Made by a program: the position numbers and the translations under genes. From Caballeronia udeis (GTDB lineage: Bacteria > Pseudomonadota > Gammaproteobacteria > Burkholderiales > Burkholderiaceae): 46,716 nt of DNA. The notes below the pieces were generated by a model. That model ran no database searches and had not been told where the DNA came from. It was given only the letters and a program-made list of their open reading frames with translations. Below are positions 45,648 to 46,716 of the stretch, piece by piece. Positions within the stretch are counted from its first letter, which is position 1, and every line of letters begins with the position of its first letter. The DNA is taken from assembly GCF_001544555.2 (NCBI RefSeq), contig NZ_FCOK02000079.1:1-46716 (forward strand), in the 5' to 3' direction.

Positions 45648-46397
45648 ATGGCCGACCAAATTCCACTGTTTCAACGGCTCGCGCAGGCGCGCGTCGACCG
45701 AGTTGTCGTCGACACCCCGTCTGTGGCGCCGGCGGACGCCCACGCCGCTTACGCAATCCAGCATGAGCTACTGGACGCATTGAGGGCCACCATCGGCGGC
45801 TGGAAGGTGGGTGCAAAATCGCCGGGAGGCCCGGCCCAGTGCGCGCCTTTGCCCGCAGCCGACGTTATGCCGAGCGGAGCGCGTTTGTCGAGGCGCCGCT
45901 TCGTTCCGCTAGGGCTCGAACTAGAAATCGCATTCAAATTTGACCGGGCCTTTGAACCACGCGTCGCTCCTTATGTGGCCGAGGACGTGCTCGGCGCGAT
46001 AGGTGCGATGGCCGCGGCGATTGAAGTAGTTTCCAGCCGGTATAAAGCATGGCCAAATGTCGAGAAGTCGCTGCAACTGGCCGACCTCCAAAATCACGGC
46101 GCTTTGATCGTTGGAGAATTCAGGCCCTACGATCCCGACTATTCATTCAGCGAACCGGTACTGGAGTTTTCGTTCGAGCAGGCTCCCATCATGAAGGAAT
46201 CCGCTGTCAATCCGGCCGGCGACCCACGGACCCTGCTGCCTTGGCTGGTCAATCACGTCACCCAACGCGGCATCACGCTCACCCCCGACATGGTGGTGAC
46301 GACAGGATCGTACTCTGGCATGTACTTTCCCGAGTCCGCAGGGGCGGCAACTGGGACGATCAGTGGATTTTTGCCAGTGCATCTTCAACTTTCCTAG
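45648..46397 (+). CDS. 2-keto-4-pentenoate hydratase / FAH-family protein
   Basis: A 249-residue protein of the fumarylacetoacetase-like fold, hydratase/decarboxylase subgroup (MhpD-like). GGWKVGAKSPGGPAQCAPL, the metal-site region LGLELEIAFKFDR (Glu pair), and the conserved late segment GDPRTLLPWLVNHVTQRGIT then VVTTGSYSGMYFPESAG are seen. It acts on a 2-oxo acid enol by family; exact substrate unknown. It starts 1 base after the MFS stop (TGATATG), so translation is coupled. Confidence 0.88.
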   Translation: MADQIPLFQRLAQARVDRVVVDTPSVAPADAHAAYAIQHELLDALRATIGGWKVGAKSPGGPAQCAPLPAADVMPSGARLSRRRFVPLGLELEIAFKFDRAFEPRVAPYVAEDVLGAIGAMAAAIEVVSSRYKAWPNVEKSLQLADLQNHGALIVGEFRPYDPDYSFSEPVLEFSFEQAPIMKESAVNPAGDPRTLLPWLVNHVTQRGITLTPDMVVTTGSYSGMYFPESAGAATGTISGFLPVHLQLS

Positions 46398-46619
46398 CTC
46401 ATGTCGACTGTAGACGAGCCATATAAAGGCAGCGCTCGAGCACGATTAAGAAAGCAAAGCGTCGAAACAGTCACCTCGCGCGCAGGACTGAACGTAGATT
46501 TATTTCGATCAGCCAACAGTCCCGCGCGTTTCGGCGCTGGCTAATGTCAACAGAATCAATCTAGCGCTCACAGACAGTCGTTAGTCTATGCCCAATCGCC
46601 GTCTCTATCGCCTCTTCTC

Positions 46620-46716
46620 ATGACCACTCCTGCCGATAACGCCAAAGCCAAACTCCGCGAAGCCGCGCTCGATTACCACGAGTTTCCCACCCCCGGCAAA
46701 ATCGCGATTGCCCCCA
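46620..46716 (+). CDS. maeB: NADP-dependent malic enzyme, N-terminal part
   Basis: The first 32 codons before the window ends: MTTPADNAKAKLREAALDYH followed by EFPTPGKIAIAP. This matches the start of the large (about 750-residue) malic enzyme MaeB of Burkholderiales, which has the phosphotransacetylase-like C-terminal domain. Its other features are outside the window. The ribosome site is not obvious. Confidence 0.8.
   Translation, partial: MTTPADNAKAKLREAALDYHEFPTPGKIAIAP

Noticed and set aside
1..46716. CRISPR array, tRNA or rRNA genes
   Set aside because: No regularly spaced repeats and no tRNA cloverleaf or rRNA sequence were seen in reading the window by eye.

Overview
The window looks like a Burkholderiaceae chromosome or secondary replicon, most likely Paraburkholderia or Caballeronia. 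The evidence is the GC-rich coding style, Burkholderia-type trimeric porins, the Burkholderia-type rhamnolipid operon, and a density of LysR, AraC and RpiR regulators with transporters that is typical of a catabolic accessory region. This taxonomic call is inference from gene content; no rRNA or marker gene is present.

Layout. Positions 1-2128 are a graveyard of mobile DNA: a group II intron remnant with a readable domain V, a 5'-truncated IS6-family transposase and a frameshifted scrap of a sugar ABC-transporter ATPase. On the minus strand, 2129-8290 hold a catabolic operon (TauD-type dioxygenase, MFS carrier, ThDP-dependent acetolactate-synthase-like enzyme, atypical SDR) preceded by a LysR regulator. 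On the minus strand, 8593-16003 hold a second operon: RuBisCO-like protein, DUF1537 acid-sugar kinase, phytanoyl-CoA-dioxygenase-like oxygenase, TRAP transporter (DctP and a fused DctQM) and an RpiR regulator. It reads as uptake, phosphorylation and C-C bond chemistry on an acid sugar. A decayed LacI gene and two AT-rich palindromes lie just upstream. Positions 16669-24335 hold a DUF2817 peptidase-like protein, an MHS-type carrier, LysR, an alpha/beta hydrolase, AraC, a porin and a RidA protein.

Positions 24336-27034 are a second decayed zone: an 18-bp inverted repeat, an MFS tail, two converging porin tails with an IS6-family scar between them, and a GST head. Positions 27035-30872 carry envelope-stress type genes (CsbD-like, holin-like, YqjK-like, YihY/BrkB) and an Nramp-related transporter. 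A frameshifted response regulator and about 1.6 kb without a recognisable gene follow.

Positions 33194-41286 form a complete di-rhamnolipid operon: rhlA, an isoprenylcysteine-carboxyl-methyltransferase-like gene, rhlB, a DHA2 exporter, rhlC, a NodT-type outer-membrane lipoprotein and an EmrA-type adaptor. The methyltransferase between rhlA and rhlB, overlapping rhlA by 4 bases, is the most striking element. It suggests that the free carboxyl of the lipid precursor or rhamnolipid is methyl-esterified before export.

The right end has a YncE-like lipoprotein, an operon of serine-glyoxylate-type aminotransferase, MFS carrier and 2-keto-4-pentenoate-hydratase-like protein, and the first codons of a malic enzyme gene (maeB) cut by the window edge.
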